This document shows, piece by piece, positions 18,884 through 25,638 of a stretch of 36,413 nt of DNA. The notes beneath the pieces are model-generated. The model saw nothing but the letters and a program-made list of their open reading frames with translations, made no database searches and was not told the DNA's origin. The translations under genes were made by a program, and so were the position numbers. Within the stretch, counting starts at the first letter, position 1, and every line of letters starts with the position of its first letter. The stretch lies in NCBI GenBank assembly GCA_041629655.1, contig JBFKMV010000028.1, forward strand, positions 1 to 36,413, in the 5' to 3' direction. The stretch comes from JBFKMV01 sp041629655. GTDB taxonomy: Bacteria > Acidobacteriota > Polarisedimenticolia > Polarisedimenticolales > Polarisedimenticolaceae.

Positions 18884-18913
18884 ACCATACCACACGCCCC
18901 CGCCCAGCGGCAA
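18884..18913 (-). promoter_or_regulatory. Promoter for rpsO-pnp
   Basis: On the minus strand TTGCCG (18913-18908), 18-base spacer, TATGGT (18889-18884). Predicted start near 18877, leaving a leader of about 90 bases that contains an unusual purine run (A and G only) of about 20 bases followed by six T. It separates rpsO-pnp from truB as a transcription unit. Confidence 0.6.
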
Positions 18914-18947
18914 ACCGGGCCCCGCCCCGCGGGCCGGGCGCCGGGGT

Positions 18948-19841
18948 TCAGCGGGGCAGCACCACCCGCGGCCTCAGCAGCCCGTCGCCCGCCTCGGCGA
19001 CCCCGAGCAGGCTCCCCGAGCCGTCCAGCACCCGGTGCAGGCCGGTCGGCGCGGCGGAGCCGGGCGCGGAGACGGCGCTCCCGGAGAGGAACCCCCGCAC
19101 CGCGGCGGGATCGAGCAGCTCCACCGGCGGGGGCTCCAGCGGCATCGCCGCCACCGGCAGCAGCGCCTCCAGCAGCGGCCCGCGTTCCAGGCCGTCCAGG
19201 TCCGGCGCGGCCACGGCGTCCCGGACGTCGAGCGGCCCGATCGCGACCCGGCGCAGCTCGTCCAGGCTGCCCCCGCAGCCGAGCAGCTCGCCCAGGTCCC
19301 GGGCCAGGGCGCGGACGTAGGTCCCCGTCGTGACCTCGGCCTCGAAGGCCCACAGGCCCGGCGGCTCGGCGGGCCGCAGCTCGAAACGGATCACGCGGAC
19401 CCGTGCGGCCGGCGCCTCCACCGCGCGGCCGCGTCGCGCCAGCCTGTACAGCCGCTGGCCCCCGACCTTGCGCGCCGACACCGCGGGCGGCCGTTGCAGC
19501 AGCTCCCCGGTCAGCCGCGCCGCGCACTCCAGCACGCGTCCGGCGTCCGGAAGCGGCCCGTCGTGAACCCGCAGCGTCTCGCCGGTGGCGTCGTCGGTCG
19601 ACGTGACCCGGCCCAGCCGCAGGCGCCCGGTGTAGAGCTTGGGCGAGGCGGGCAAGAAGCGCACCAGCCGCGTGGCGCGGCCCAGCACCAGCGGGAGCAG
19701 CCCCGTCGCCGGCGGGTCCAGGGTCCCGGCGTGGCCGACCCGGCGCTGTCCGGTCACGCGCCGCACGCGCGCCACCACGTCGTGGCTGGTCGGTCCCGCG
19801 GGCTTGTCGATCAGCAGCAGGCCCTCGAGGTCGGCGCTCAC
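18948..19841 (-). CDS. truB: tRNA pseudouridine55 synthase TruB
   Basis: 297 residues. Makes pseudouridine 55 in the T loop of tRNAs. N-terminal LLLIDKPAGPTSHDVV, then the catalytic loop GHAGTLDPPATGLL with Asp42, YTGRLRLGRVTSTDDATGE, and RKVGGQRLYRLARRG, all standard; a PUA-like C-terminal domain follows. GTG start overlaps the rbfA stop as GTGA. Member of the rimP-nusA-infB-rbfA-truB ribosome-biogenesis operon. Confidence 0.95.
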   Translation of the reverse strand: MSADLEGLLLIDKPAGPTSHDVVARVRRVTGQRRVGHAGTLDPPATGLLPLVLGRATRLVRFLPASPKLYTGRLRLGRVTSTDDATGETLRVHDGPLPDAGRVLECAARLTGELLQRPPAVSARKVGGQRLYRLARRGRAVEAPAARVRVIRFELRPAEPPGLWAFEAEVTTGTYVRALARDLGELLGCGGSLDELRRVAIGPLDVRDAVAAPDLDGLERGPLLEALLPVAAMPLEPPPVELLDPAAVRGFLSGSAVSAPGSAAPTGLHRVLDGSGSLLGVAEAGDGLLRPRVVLPR

Positions 19842-20203
19842 GAAGGGTCCTCGCCGGTCGGATCGCCGCGCAGCTCGTCCAGCAACCGCTCGACGCGCGA
19901 GCCGCGCTCGAGCGTCTCGTCGAACAGGAACTCGAGCTGCGGGACGTACTTCAGCCGGACCTCCCGCGCCACCGCGCGACGCAGGAACGGCGCCGCGTGG
20001 CGCAATCCGGCCAGCAGCTCGTCGTGCCGTTCCGCCGACCCCAGGCTGGACACGAACACCCGCGCGTGGCGCAGGTCGGGCGAAAGGTCGACTCCGGTCA
20101 CGGTGGCGAAGCCGATCCGGGGATCGCGCACCTCCTCGCGCAGCGCGCGGGCCAGCGCTCCGCGGAGCAGGTCGGCGACGCGCTCGCGGCGGTGCGAGCT
20201 CAC
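19838..20203 (-). CDS. rbfA: 30S ribosome-binding factor RbfA
   Basis: 121 residues. Late 30S assembly and cold adaptation factor with a KH-like fold. Typical RRERVADLLRGALARAL, then DPRIGFATVTGVDLSPDLRHARVFVS and the C-terminal RLKYVPQLEFLFDETLERGSRVERLL. The start is the GTG at 20203, which overlaps the preceding gene's stop (GTGA); a longer reading adds an unrelated low-complexity N-terminus inside the preceding gene. Coupled on both sides. Confidence 0.94.
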   Translation of the reverse strand: MSSHRRERVADLLRGALARALREEVRDPRIGFATVTGVDLSPDLRHARVFVSSLGSAERHDELLAGLRHAAPFLRRAVAREVRLKYVPQLEFLFDETLERGSRVERLLDELRGDPTGEDPS

Positions 20204-20529
20204 TCCCAGCCCCCGTCCCAGCCGGCGGGACCGCCGTCGGCCCCCTCCAGGAACTCGGTGCCGGTCTCGATGATCTCCCCCGGCACGTGCTGCGCCGCCT
20301 CGCGGTGCACCGCCTCGAACAGCCGGTCCAGCGCCTCGCGCCGCGGCGCCACCGAGACCACCGCCAGCCCGCCGCGCTGCCACAGGTCGGCGTGGTCCGC
20401 GAGCTCGCTGACCGCGACGTTGTAGCGCGCGCGCAGCCGGTCCTTGAGCCGGCGCAGCACCTGGCGCTTGTCCTTCAGGGAGCGGGCGGCGGGCAGATGG
20501 ACCTCGAAGGTGTAGACGCCGATCGTCAT
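20200..20529 (-). CDS. DUF503 family protein (YlxP-like)
   Basis: 109 residues. Small conserved protein (DUF503, YlxP in Bacillus) regularly found between infB and rbfA; its role is thought to lie in ribosome maturation but is not established. Typical VHLPAARSLKDKRQVLRRLKDRLRA near the N-terminus. ATG start 43 bases after the infB stop; overlaps rbfA by four bases. Confidence 0.88.
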   Translation of the reverse strand: MTIGVYTFEVHLPAARSLKDKRQVLRRLKDRLRARYNVAVSELADHADLWQRGGLAVVSVAPRREALDRLFEAVHREAAQHVPGEIIETGTEFLEGADGGPAGWDGGWE

Positions 20530-20572
20530 GCCGGGTGCCTCGCGTGGCGAACCGCCGGCGGAGCGGGGAGCG

Positions 20573-23083
20573 TTACAGGCTCTCGACCGCGACCTTCTCG
20601 GTCACGAAGAACTCGATCGCGTCGCCTTCCTTGAGGTCGTTGTAGTTCGCGATGCCGATCCCGCACTCGTAACCCTGCTTGACCTCGGAGACGTCGTCCT
20701 TGAACCGTTTCAGCGACCCGACCTTGCCGGTGTAGATCACGACGTTGTCGCGCAGCAGGCGCACGTCGGCGTTGCGGGCCACCTTGCCGTCGGTGACGTA
20801 GCAGCCGGCGATGACCCCGATCTTGGGCACCTTGAACAGCTGCCGCACCTCGGCCTGCCCGATGATCTTCTCGCGCAGCGTCGGCTCGAGCATGCCCAGC
20901 ATCGCCTGCTCGAGGTCGCTGATCATGTCGTAGATCACGGAGTACAGCCGGATCTCGACCTCCTCGACCTTGGCCAGCTCGGTGGTCTGCCGGTCGGCGC
21001 GGACGTTGAAGCCGACGATGATCGCATTCGAGGCCGAGGCCAGCAGCACGTCGGCCTGGGTGATCGCGCCGGTCGACGAGCGCAGCACGTTGATCCGGAT
21101 CTTGGCCGAGGGCAGCTCGCCCAGCGCTTGCTGCAAGGCTTCCAGCGAACCCTGCACGTCGGCCTTGAGCAGCACCGGCAGCTCCTTGATGCTGCCGGCG
21201 GCGATCTCCGCGGACAGGCTCTCCAGCGACCGCTTGGCGGTCTTGAGCTGGCTCGCGGCACGCTGCTTCTCGGCGCGGTAGGAGGCGATCTGGCGCACGC
21301 GCGCCTCGTCCTGCACGACCTGGAAGTTGTCGCCGGCGCCCGGCTCCCCGGCCAGTCCCATCACCTCGACCGGCACCGACGGGCCGGCCTCCTCGACGCG
21401 CTGGCCGCGCTCGTCGCTCATCGCCCGCACCTTGCCGTGGGCCGTGCCGGCGATGAACGGGTCGCCGACGCGCAGCGTGCCGTCCTGGACCAGCACGTGC
21501 GCCACCACGCCGCGCGCGCGGTCGAGCTTGGCCTCGAGCACCACGCCGCTGGCCGGCTTGTCGGGGCTGGACTTGAGCTCCTGCAGGTCGGCGACCAGCA
21601 GGATCATGTCCAGCAGCTCCTGGATGCCGGTCCGCTGCTTGGCCGAGACCTCGCAGCACACGATGCTGCCGCCGTACTCCTCCACCACCAGCTCGTGCTC
21701 GGTCAGCTGCTGCTTGACGCGGTCGGGCGTGGCGCCCGGTTTGTCGATCTTGTTGATCGCCACGACCATCGGCACCTCGGCCGCCTTGGCGTGGTCGATC
21801 GCCTCGACCGTCTGCGGCTTGACGCCGTCGTCCGCCGCGACCACCAGCACCACGACGTCGGTGACCTTGGCGCCGCGTGCGCGCATCAGCGTGAAGGCCT
21901 CGTGGCCCGGGGTGTCGAGGAACGTGATCTTGCGGCCCTTGTCGTCGACCTGATAGGCGCCGATGTGCTGCGTGATGCCGCCGTGCTCGTGGTCGACCAC
22001 GTTGCTGGCGCGGATCGCGTCGAGCAGCGACGTCTTGCCGTGGTCCACGTGGCCCATCACCGTCACGACGGGCGGGCGGGCTTCCGTACCCTCGCCGGCC
22101 TCGGCCACCACGCCCTCGGTGATGTCCGGGGCATCGAGGCCCAGCTGGGCTTCTTCCTCGAACGACAGGATCGAGGCCTCCGAACCGAACTCCTTGGCCA
22201 CCTCGATCGCGTCCTCGTGGCTCAGCGGCTGGTTGACCGTCGCCAGCACCCCGCGCGAGATCAGCTTGGCGATCACGTCCTTCGACTTGCGGTTGAGCTT
22301 CTCCGCGAGCTCCTTCACCGTGACCGCCTCGGTCAGCGTGACCTTCTCCGGCACGGGAGGCAGATCGGGCTTCGGCTTCGGAGTCGGCGGCGCGGCCTCG
22401 CGCTGCTTGCCCTTCTTGCGGCGGCGCGGGCGCGGCGGGGGCGGGGGCATCGTGCGACCGGGGCGGGCGCCGGGCACGGCCCGCGACGGGGCACCGGGCG
22501 CGGCCGGGGCGCCGGGCCGCAGCGCCGCGCCGGCGCGGGCCGCGCGCGCGGCCTGCTCGCGGCGGAACTGGATCGGGTCCGGCCGGCGCTGCGCGGCGTG
22601 CACGCGCTTGCGCGGGGCGCGCGGGTCCGCGGGGCCGGCGGCGGGAGCCGCCGCGACGGGCGGGGTGACCACGGGCGGGGTGACCGTCGGCGGAGTGACC
22701 GTCGGCGGGGTGACCGTCGGCGGGGTGACCACCGGGGCCTCCTCGGGCGTGTCGGTCTCTTCCGGCGCGGGCGGTTCCGCGGCGTCGGCGGCGACCGGCT
22801 GCGGCTCGGCCTCCTCGGCGGGCTCGGCCTGCTGCTCGGCCGCGGCGCGCTTGCGCTCCTCGGCGAGCCGCTTGCGCTCCGCGCGGCGCTCCTCGGCGAG
22901 CCGCTTCGTCTCGGCCGCGATCGCCGTGGTGACCCGGTCCTTGACCAGCTTGGCGGTGGTCGGGTCGAGAACGCTCAGGTCGCTCTTGATGTCCTGGCCC
23001 ATCCGGTCGAGGACCTCGAGAATCAGAGCGCTCTGGACGTTGAGCTCTTTCGCCAGCTGGTAAACCCTAACCTTCGCCATCAT
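20573..23083 (-). CDS. infB: Translation initiation factor IF-2
   Basis: 836 residues. GTPase that brings initiator tRNA to the 30S subunit. N-terminal IF2N module (VYQLAKELNVQSALILEVLDR), a disordered region (about 50-230) with KRLAEER-type charged repeats and five VTPP(T/V) pentapeptides, a second IF2N-like module, then the G domain with GHVDHGKTS, DTPGHEAF and NKID, and C-terminal domains II-IV ending GDAIEFFVTEKVAVESL. Two adjacent ATGs (23083, 23080) follow AGGAAG; either may serve. The pentapeptides come from a 15-bp DNA tandem repeat. Confidence 0.96.
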   Translation of the reverse strand: MMAKVRVYQLAKELNVQSALILEVLDRMGQDIKSDLSVLDPTTAKLVKDRVTTAIAAETKRLAEERRAERKRLAEERKRAAAEQQAEPAEEAEPQPVAADAAEPPAPEETDTPEEAPVVTPPTVTPPTVTPPTVTPPVVTPPVAAAPAAGPADPRAPRKRVHAAQRRPDPIQFRREQAARAARAGAALRPGAPAAPGAPSRAVPGARPGRTMPPPPPRPRRRKKGKQREAAPPTPKPKPDLPPVPEKVTLTEAVTVKELAEKLNRKSKDVIAKLISRGVLATVNQPLSHEDAIEVAKEFGSEASILSFEEEAQLGLDAPDITEGVVAEAGEGTEARPPVVTVMGHVDHGKTSLLDAIRASNVVDHEHGGITQHIGAYQVDDKGRKITFLDTPGHEAFTLMRARGAKVTDVVVLVVAADDGVKPQTVEAIDHAKAAEVPMVVAINKIDKPGATPDRVKQQLTEHELVVEEYGGSIVCCEVSAKQRTGIQELLDMILLVADLQELKSSPDKPASGVVLEAKLDRARGVVAHVLVQDGTLRVGDPFIAGTAHGKVRAMSDERGQRVEEAGPSVPVEVMGLAGEPGAGDNFQVVQDEARVRQIASYRAEKQRAASQLKTAKRSLESLSAEIAAGSIKELPVLLKADVQGSLEALQQALGELPSAKIRINVLRSSTGAITQADVLLASASNAIIVGFNVRADRQTTELAKVEEVEIRLYSVIYDMISDLEQAMLGMLEPTLREKIIGQAEVRQLFKVPKIGVIAGCYVTDGKVARNADVRLLRDNVVIYTGKVGSLKRFKDDVSEVKQGYECGIGIANYNDLKEGDAIEFFVTEKVAVESL
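22659..22733. repeat. 15-bp tandem repeat (5 copies) inside infB
   Basis: Five units of the type GGCGGGGTGACCGTC on the plus strand, with one or two changes each, without a gap. On the coding (minus) strand each unit encodes V-T-P-P with T or V, in the disordered linker of IF-2. Copy number is likely to vary between relatives. Confidence 0.9.
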
Positions 23084-23123
23084 CTACTTCCTGCTCTCCG
23101 TGCCGGTGTTCGGTGTCCGGCGG

Positions 23124-24758
23124 TCACTCCGCGACCGGCTTCGTCGGCTCTTCCGGCGCGGTCCCCGCGTCGTCGGCGACTTCGACCGGCGGCCCGGCCC
23201 CGCCACCCGTATCGGCGCTCGCGGCGACCGGCTCGCCCGCGGTCTCGACTTCGGCTTCGGCTTCCGCCTCGCCGCTCGCGGCGACCGGCTCGGCCGCGGT
23301 CTCCGCTGCGGCCCCGGCTTCCGCGTCCTCCTCGGTTTCCTCGGTTTCCTCGGTCTCGGTCTCGCCCCGCGCCTCGGCCGCGGCGGCGGCCTCGGCCTCC
23401 TCGGCGGCCCGAGCCGCTTCCTCTTCGGCCAGGCGCGCCTCTTCCTCGGCCCGCCGCTCGGCCTCCTCGGCCCATTCCTTCTCCAGCACCTCGAGCAGGT
23501 CCTCGGAGGCGTCGTGGATCTGGATCGCGACGTCCTCGCCGATGCCCTCGATGCTGGTCAGGTCGTCCAGCGAGGCCTCGGTGATCTCGGCCACCGAGCG
23601 GAAGCCGGCGTCCAGCAACGCGCTGGCGACCTCGGGCGTGACGCCGGGCAGTCGCGAGAACTCCTGGCTGGCCCGCGCGAAGCGCTCCATCTCCTCCTCG
23701 ACCTCGGCCTTCTTCTCGGCCTCGCTCTTGATGTCGAGGCTCCAGCCGACCAGCTTGCTGGCCAGCCGCACGTTCTGGCCGCGCTTGCCGATCGCCAGCG
23801 AGAGCTGGTCCTCGGCGACGATCACCTCCATCTCGCGCATCTCGTAGTCCAGGATCCCGACCCGGTTGATCGCCGCCGGGTTGAGCGCGTTGCGCACGTA
23901 CAGCGAAGGATCGTCGTCGTACTGGACGATGTCGATCTTCTCGCCGCGCAGCTCGCGGATCACGGCCTGCACGCGCGAGCCCTTCATGCCCACGCAGGCG
24001 CCGACCGGGTCCACGTCGCGGTCCTTCGAGCGCACGGCGATCTTGGTCCGCTCGCCGGGGTCGCGGGCCACGCTGACCGCGGTGACGGTGCCGTCGTAGA
24101 TCTCCGGGACCTCCATCTCGAACAGCTTGCGCACCAGCAGCTCATGGGCCCGCGACAGCACGAGCTGCGGCCCCTTGCCCAGTCGCTCGACGTGGATCAG
24201 CACCGCCCGGATCCGGTCGCCGGGGTTGTAGTGCTCGGCGCGCGACTGTTCGCGGCGCGGGATCACCGCCTCGGCCCGCCCGAGGTCGACGATCATGTCG
24301 CCGCGGTCGAAGCGCTTGACCTGTCCCGTCAGCAGCTCGCCGATGCGGTCCCCGTACTCGCCCCAGACGATCTCGCGCTCGGCCTCCTTGACCTTCTGGT
24401 AGATGACCTGCTTGGCCGCCTGGGCGGCGATGCGGGTCAGCGGAGCCTGGTCGAGGTCGTCCTTCGGCGTCTCGACCACGGAGCCGATCTCGGCCGCCGG
24501 ATCGATCGCCCGCGCCTCCTCGAGCGAGATCTCGGTCAGCGGATCGACGAGCTCCTCCTCGTCGACGACGGCCTGGCGCTTGAAGATCTCGAACCGCCCG
24601 GTCTCCGGGTCGAAGCGTGCGCCGAAGTCCTCCTTGCTGTGGTAGTACTTCCGCGACGCCGCGGCATAGGCCTCCTCGACGGCCTTGATGATCACGTCCG
24701 TCTCGATGCCCTTCTCGCGGCCGATCGCCTCGATCGTGTGGTACAGCTCGCTGCTCAT
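23124..24758 (-). CDS. nusA: Transcription termination/antitermination factor NusA
   Basis: 544 residues. Binds RNA polymerase and modulates pausing, termination and antitermination. N-terminal polymerase-binding domain (1-about 125), S1 domain (about 135-200), two KH domains (about 205-345, with GACVGMKGSRVQAVIREL and LSLAIGKRGQNVRLA), then a helix-hairpin-helix domain (about 360-420, LTSIEGIGEDVAIQI). The last about 110 residues are almost only Ala and Glu with few other residues, an acidic tail longer than in most NusA proteins I know; it contains two copies of (A/G)EPVAAS. ATG start with AGAGGG upstream, 28 bases after rimP. Confidence 0.95.
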   Translation of the reverse strand: MSSELYHTIEAIGREKGIETDVIIKAVEEAYAAASRKYYHSKEDFGARFDPETGRFEIFKRQAVVDEEELVDPLTEISLEEARAIDPAAEIGSVVETPKDDLDQAPLTRIAAQAAKQVIYQKVKEAEREIVWGEYGDRIGELLTGQVKRFDRGDMIVDLGRAEAVIPRREQSRAEHYNPGDRIRAVLIHVERLGKGPQLVLSRAHELLVRKLFEMEVPEIYDGTVTAVSVARDPGERTKIAVRSKDRDVDPVGACVGMKGSRVQAVIRELRGEKIDIVQYDDDPSLYVRNALNPAAINRVGILDYEMREMEVIVAEDQLSLAIGKRGQNVRLASKLVGWSLDIKSEAEKKAEVEEEMERFARASQEFSRLPGVTPEVASALLDAGFRSVAEITEASLDDLTSIEGIGEDVAIQIHDASEDLLEVLEKEWAEEAERRAEEEARLAEEEAARAAEEAEAAAAAEARGETETEETEETEEDAEAGAAAETAAEPVAASGEAEAEAEVETAGEPVAASADTGGGAGPPVEVADDAGTAPEEPTKPVAE

Positions 24759-24786
24759 CCGGATCCCTCTAAGCGCAAACGCGGAA

Positions 24787-25320
24787 CTATAACATCCGGC
24801 TCGTCTTGGCCTGACTCGCCGGCGACTGTCGATCGGGTTTGTGGAATCCCAGCTCCTGCCGGGCGAGCGTGACCAGGTCGAGGGGGATGCGCACCTCCTG
24901 GCCCTCGTCGGACCGGACCACCAGCGCCGGTCCGTCCTGGCCCGCGAGCACGCCGCGGAACGAGCGGCGGCCGTCCACCGGCTCCCGGGTCTCGACCGTC
25001 ACGCGGCGGCCGGTGTTGCGGCGCACGTCATCGGGGGTGCGGATCGGACGGTCGGCTCCGGGGGAGGAGACCTCGAGCACGTAGCTTCCCGGGACGACGT
25101 CCTGCTGCTCGAGCCTCGCACCGACCTCGTGGCTGACGCGCTGGCAGTCGTCGAGACCCACGCCGACCGGTCCCGGACGGTCGATGTCAAGACGGATCCG
25201 CCAACCGCGCTTGGCACGCGCCAGCGTCAGCTTGACGAGCTCCAGCCCGAAGCTCGAGGCGACGTCCGCGCCGATCGCGCCGACGTGCTGCTCGAGCCGG
25301 TCACCCGCGCCCGGTGTCAT
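24787..25320 (-). CDS. rimP: Ribosome maturation factor RimP
   Basis: 177 residues. Needed for 30S maturation. Alpha/beta domain with GLELVKLTLAR and RIRLDIDRPGPVGVGLDDCQRVSHEV, then LEVSSPGADRPIRT, the family signature, and a C-terminal SH3-like domain. Two in-frame ATGs, 25329 and 25320; GGAGG (25335-25331) is only one base from the first and ten from the second, so 25320 is preferred. First gene of the rimP-nusA-infB operon, with a structured leader. Confidence 0.92.
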   Translation of the reverse strand: MTPGAGDRLEQHVGAIGADVASSFGLELVKLTLARAKRGWRIRLDIDRPGPVGVGLDDCQRVSHEVGARLEQQDVVPGSYVLEVSSPGADRPIRTPDDVRRNTGRRVTVETREPVDGRRSFRGVLAGQDGPALVVRSDEGQEVRIPLDLVTLARQELGFHKPDRQSPASQAKTSRML

Positions 25321-25333
25321 CCTGTCCATGCCT

Positions 25334-25357
25334 CCGGCCCGCCGCGCGGCGGCCCGG
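25334..25357 (-). promoter_or_regulatory. Hairpin at the rimP ribosome binding site
   Basis: CCGGGCCGCC / GGCGGGCCGG around a GCGC loop pairs at nine of ten positions; its 3' arm runs into the GGAGG of rimP. Folding would limit access to the ribosome binding site, a possible brake on rimP translation. Confidence 0.5.
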
Positions 25358-25393
25358 ATTCCGCAGGCGGGCAATGCCCCTGAACAGCCCAAC

Positions 25394-25418
25394 AAAAAAA
25401 AGGTGGGCCAGGCCCACC
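25394..25418 (-). terminator. Intrinsic terminator in the rimP-nusA leader (candidate attenuator)
   Basis: On the minus strand GGTGGG-CCTGG-CCCACC is followed directly by eight T (25401-25394). The arms can extend by A-T pairs. It begins about ten bases after the predicted transcription start and lies about 70 bases before rimP, in the same direction, so it would stop most transcripts unless overridden. Confidence 0.85.
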
Positions 25419-25434
25419 TTTCCGGCCTGCGCCC

Positions 25435-25463
25435 AATGTAGCGGAATGCGACCCCGGGCGCAA
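25435..25463 (-). promoter_or_regulatory. Promoter of the rimP-nusA-infB operon
   Basis: Minus strand TTGCGC (25463-25458), 17-base spacer, TACATT (25440-25435). Predicted start near 25428. The leader to rimP is about 108 bases and contains the terminator and the hairpin listed here. Between this promoter and the divergent gene at 25639 I see only the latter's promoter; the 318-base gap holds no tRNA or small gene that I can find. Confidence 0.7.
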
Positions 25464-25587
25464 GGGGTCGAGGCTCCGTCCGGGGCGACGGATTGACCCG
25501 GTAAGCTATTGCAGAGAATCGACTTGCTCGTCGCGGCGACGGTTCGTCGCCCCGCGGTTCCGGCTGGAGCGCCCGTGGTGGATCGGT

Positions 25588-25593
25588 TAGAAT
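25588..25593 (+). promoter_or_regulatory. -10 box for the FG-GAP/ASPIC gene
   Basis: TAGAAT, the same hexamer as before tonB and exbB. No convincing -35 (TGGAGC at 25565-25570 at 17-base spacing). Here it would give a leader of about 39 bases, so the transcript is not leaderless. No clear ribosome binding site precedes the ATG at 25639. Confidence 0.45.
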
Positions 25594-25638
25594 CGCGGCT
25601 CCCAAACACCCCGCGGAGCGGCCGTCTCCCCGACCCCA

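Noticed and set aside
22659..22733. Repeats as a CRISPR array
   Set aside because: Units are 15 bp, directly adjacent without spacers, and code in frame for VTPP repeats in IF-2.
20528..24872. Long plus-strand open frames across infB and nusA
   Set aside because: Antisense to well-conserved genes, with biased, repetitive translations and no plausible start region.
25394..25421. The hairpin near 25410 as a plus-strand terminator
   Set aside because: On the plus strand the stem is followed by TTTCC only, while the eight-base run lies on the other side; no plus-strand gene ends before it.
25441..25638. An initiator tRNA upstream of rimP as in E. coli
   Set aside because: I found no cloverleaf or T-loop GTTCRANYC sequence in this gap on either strand.
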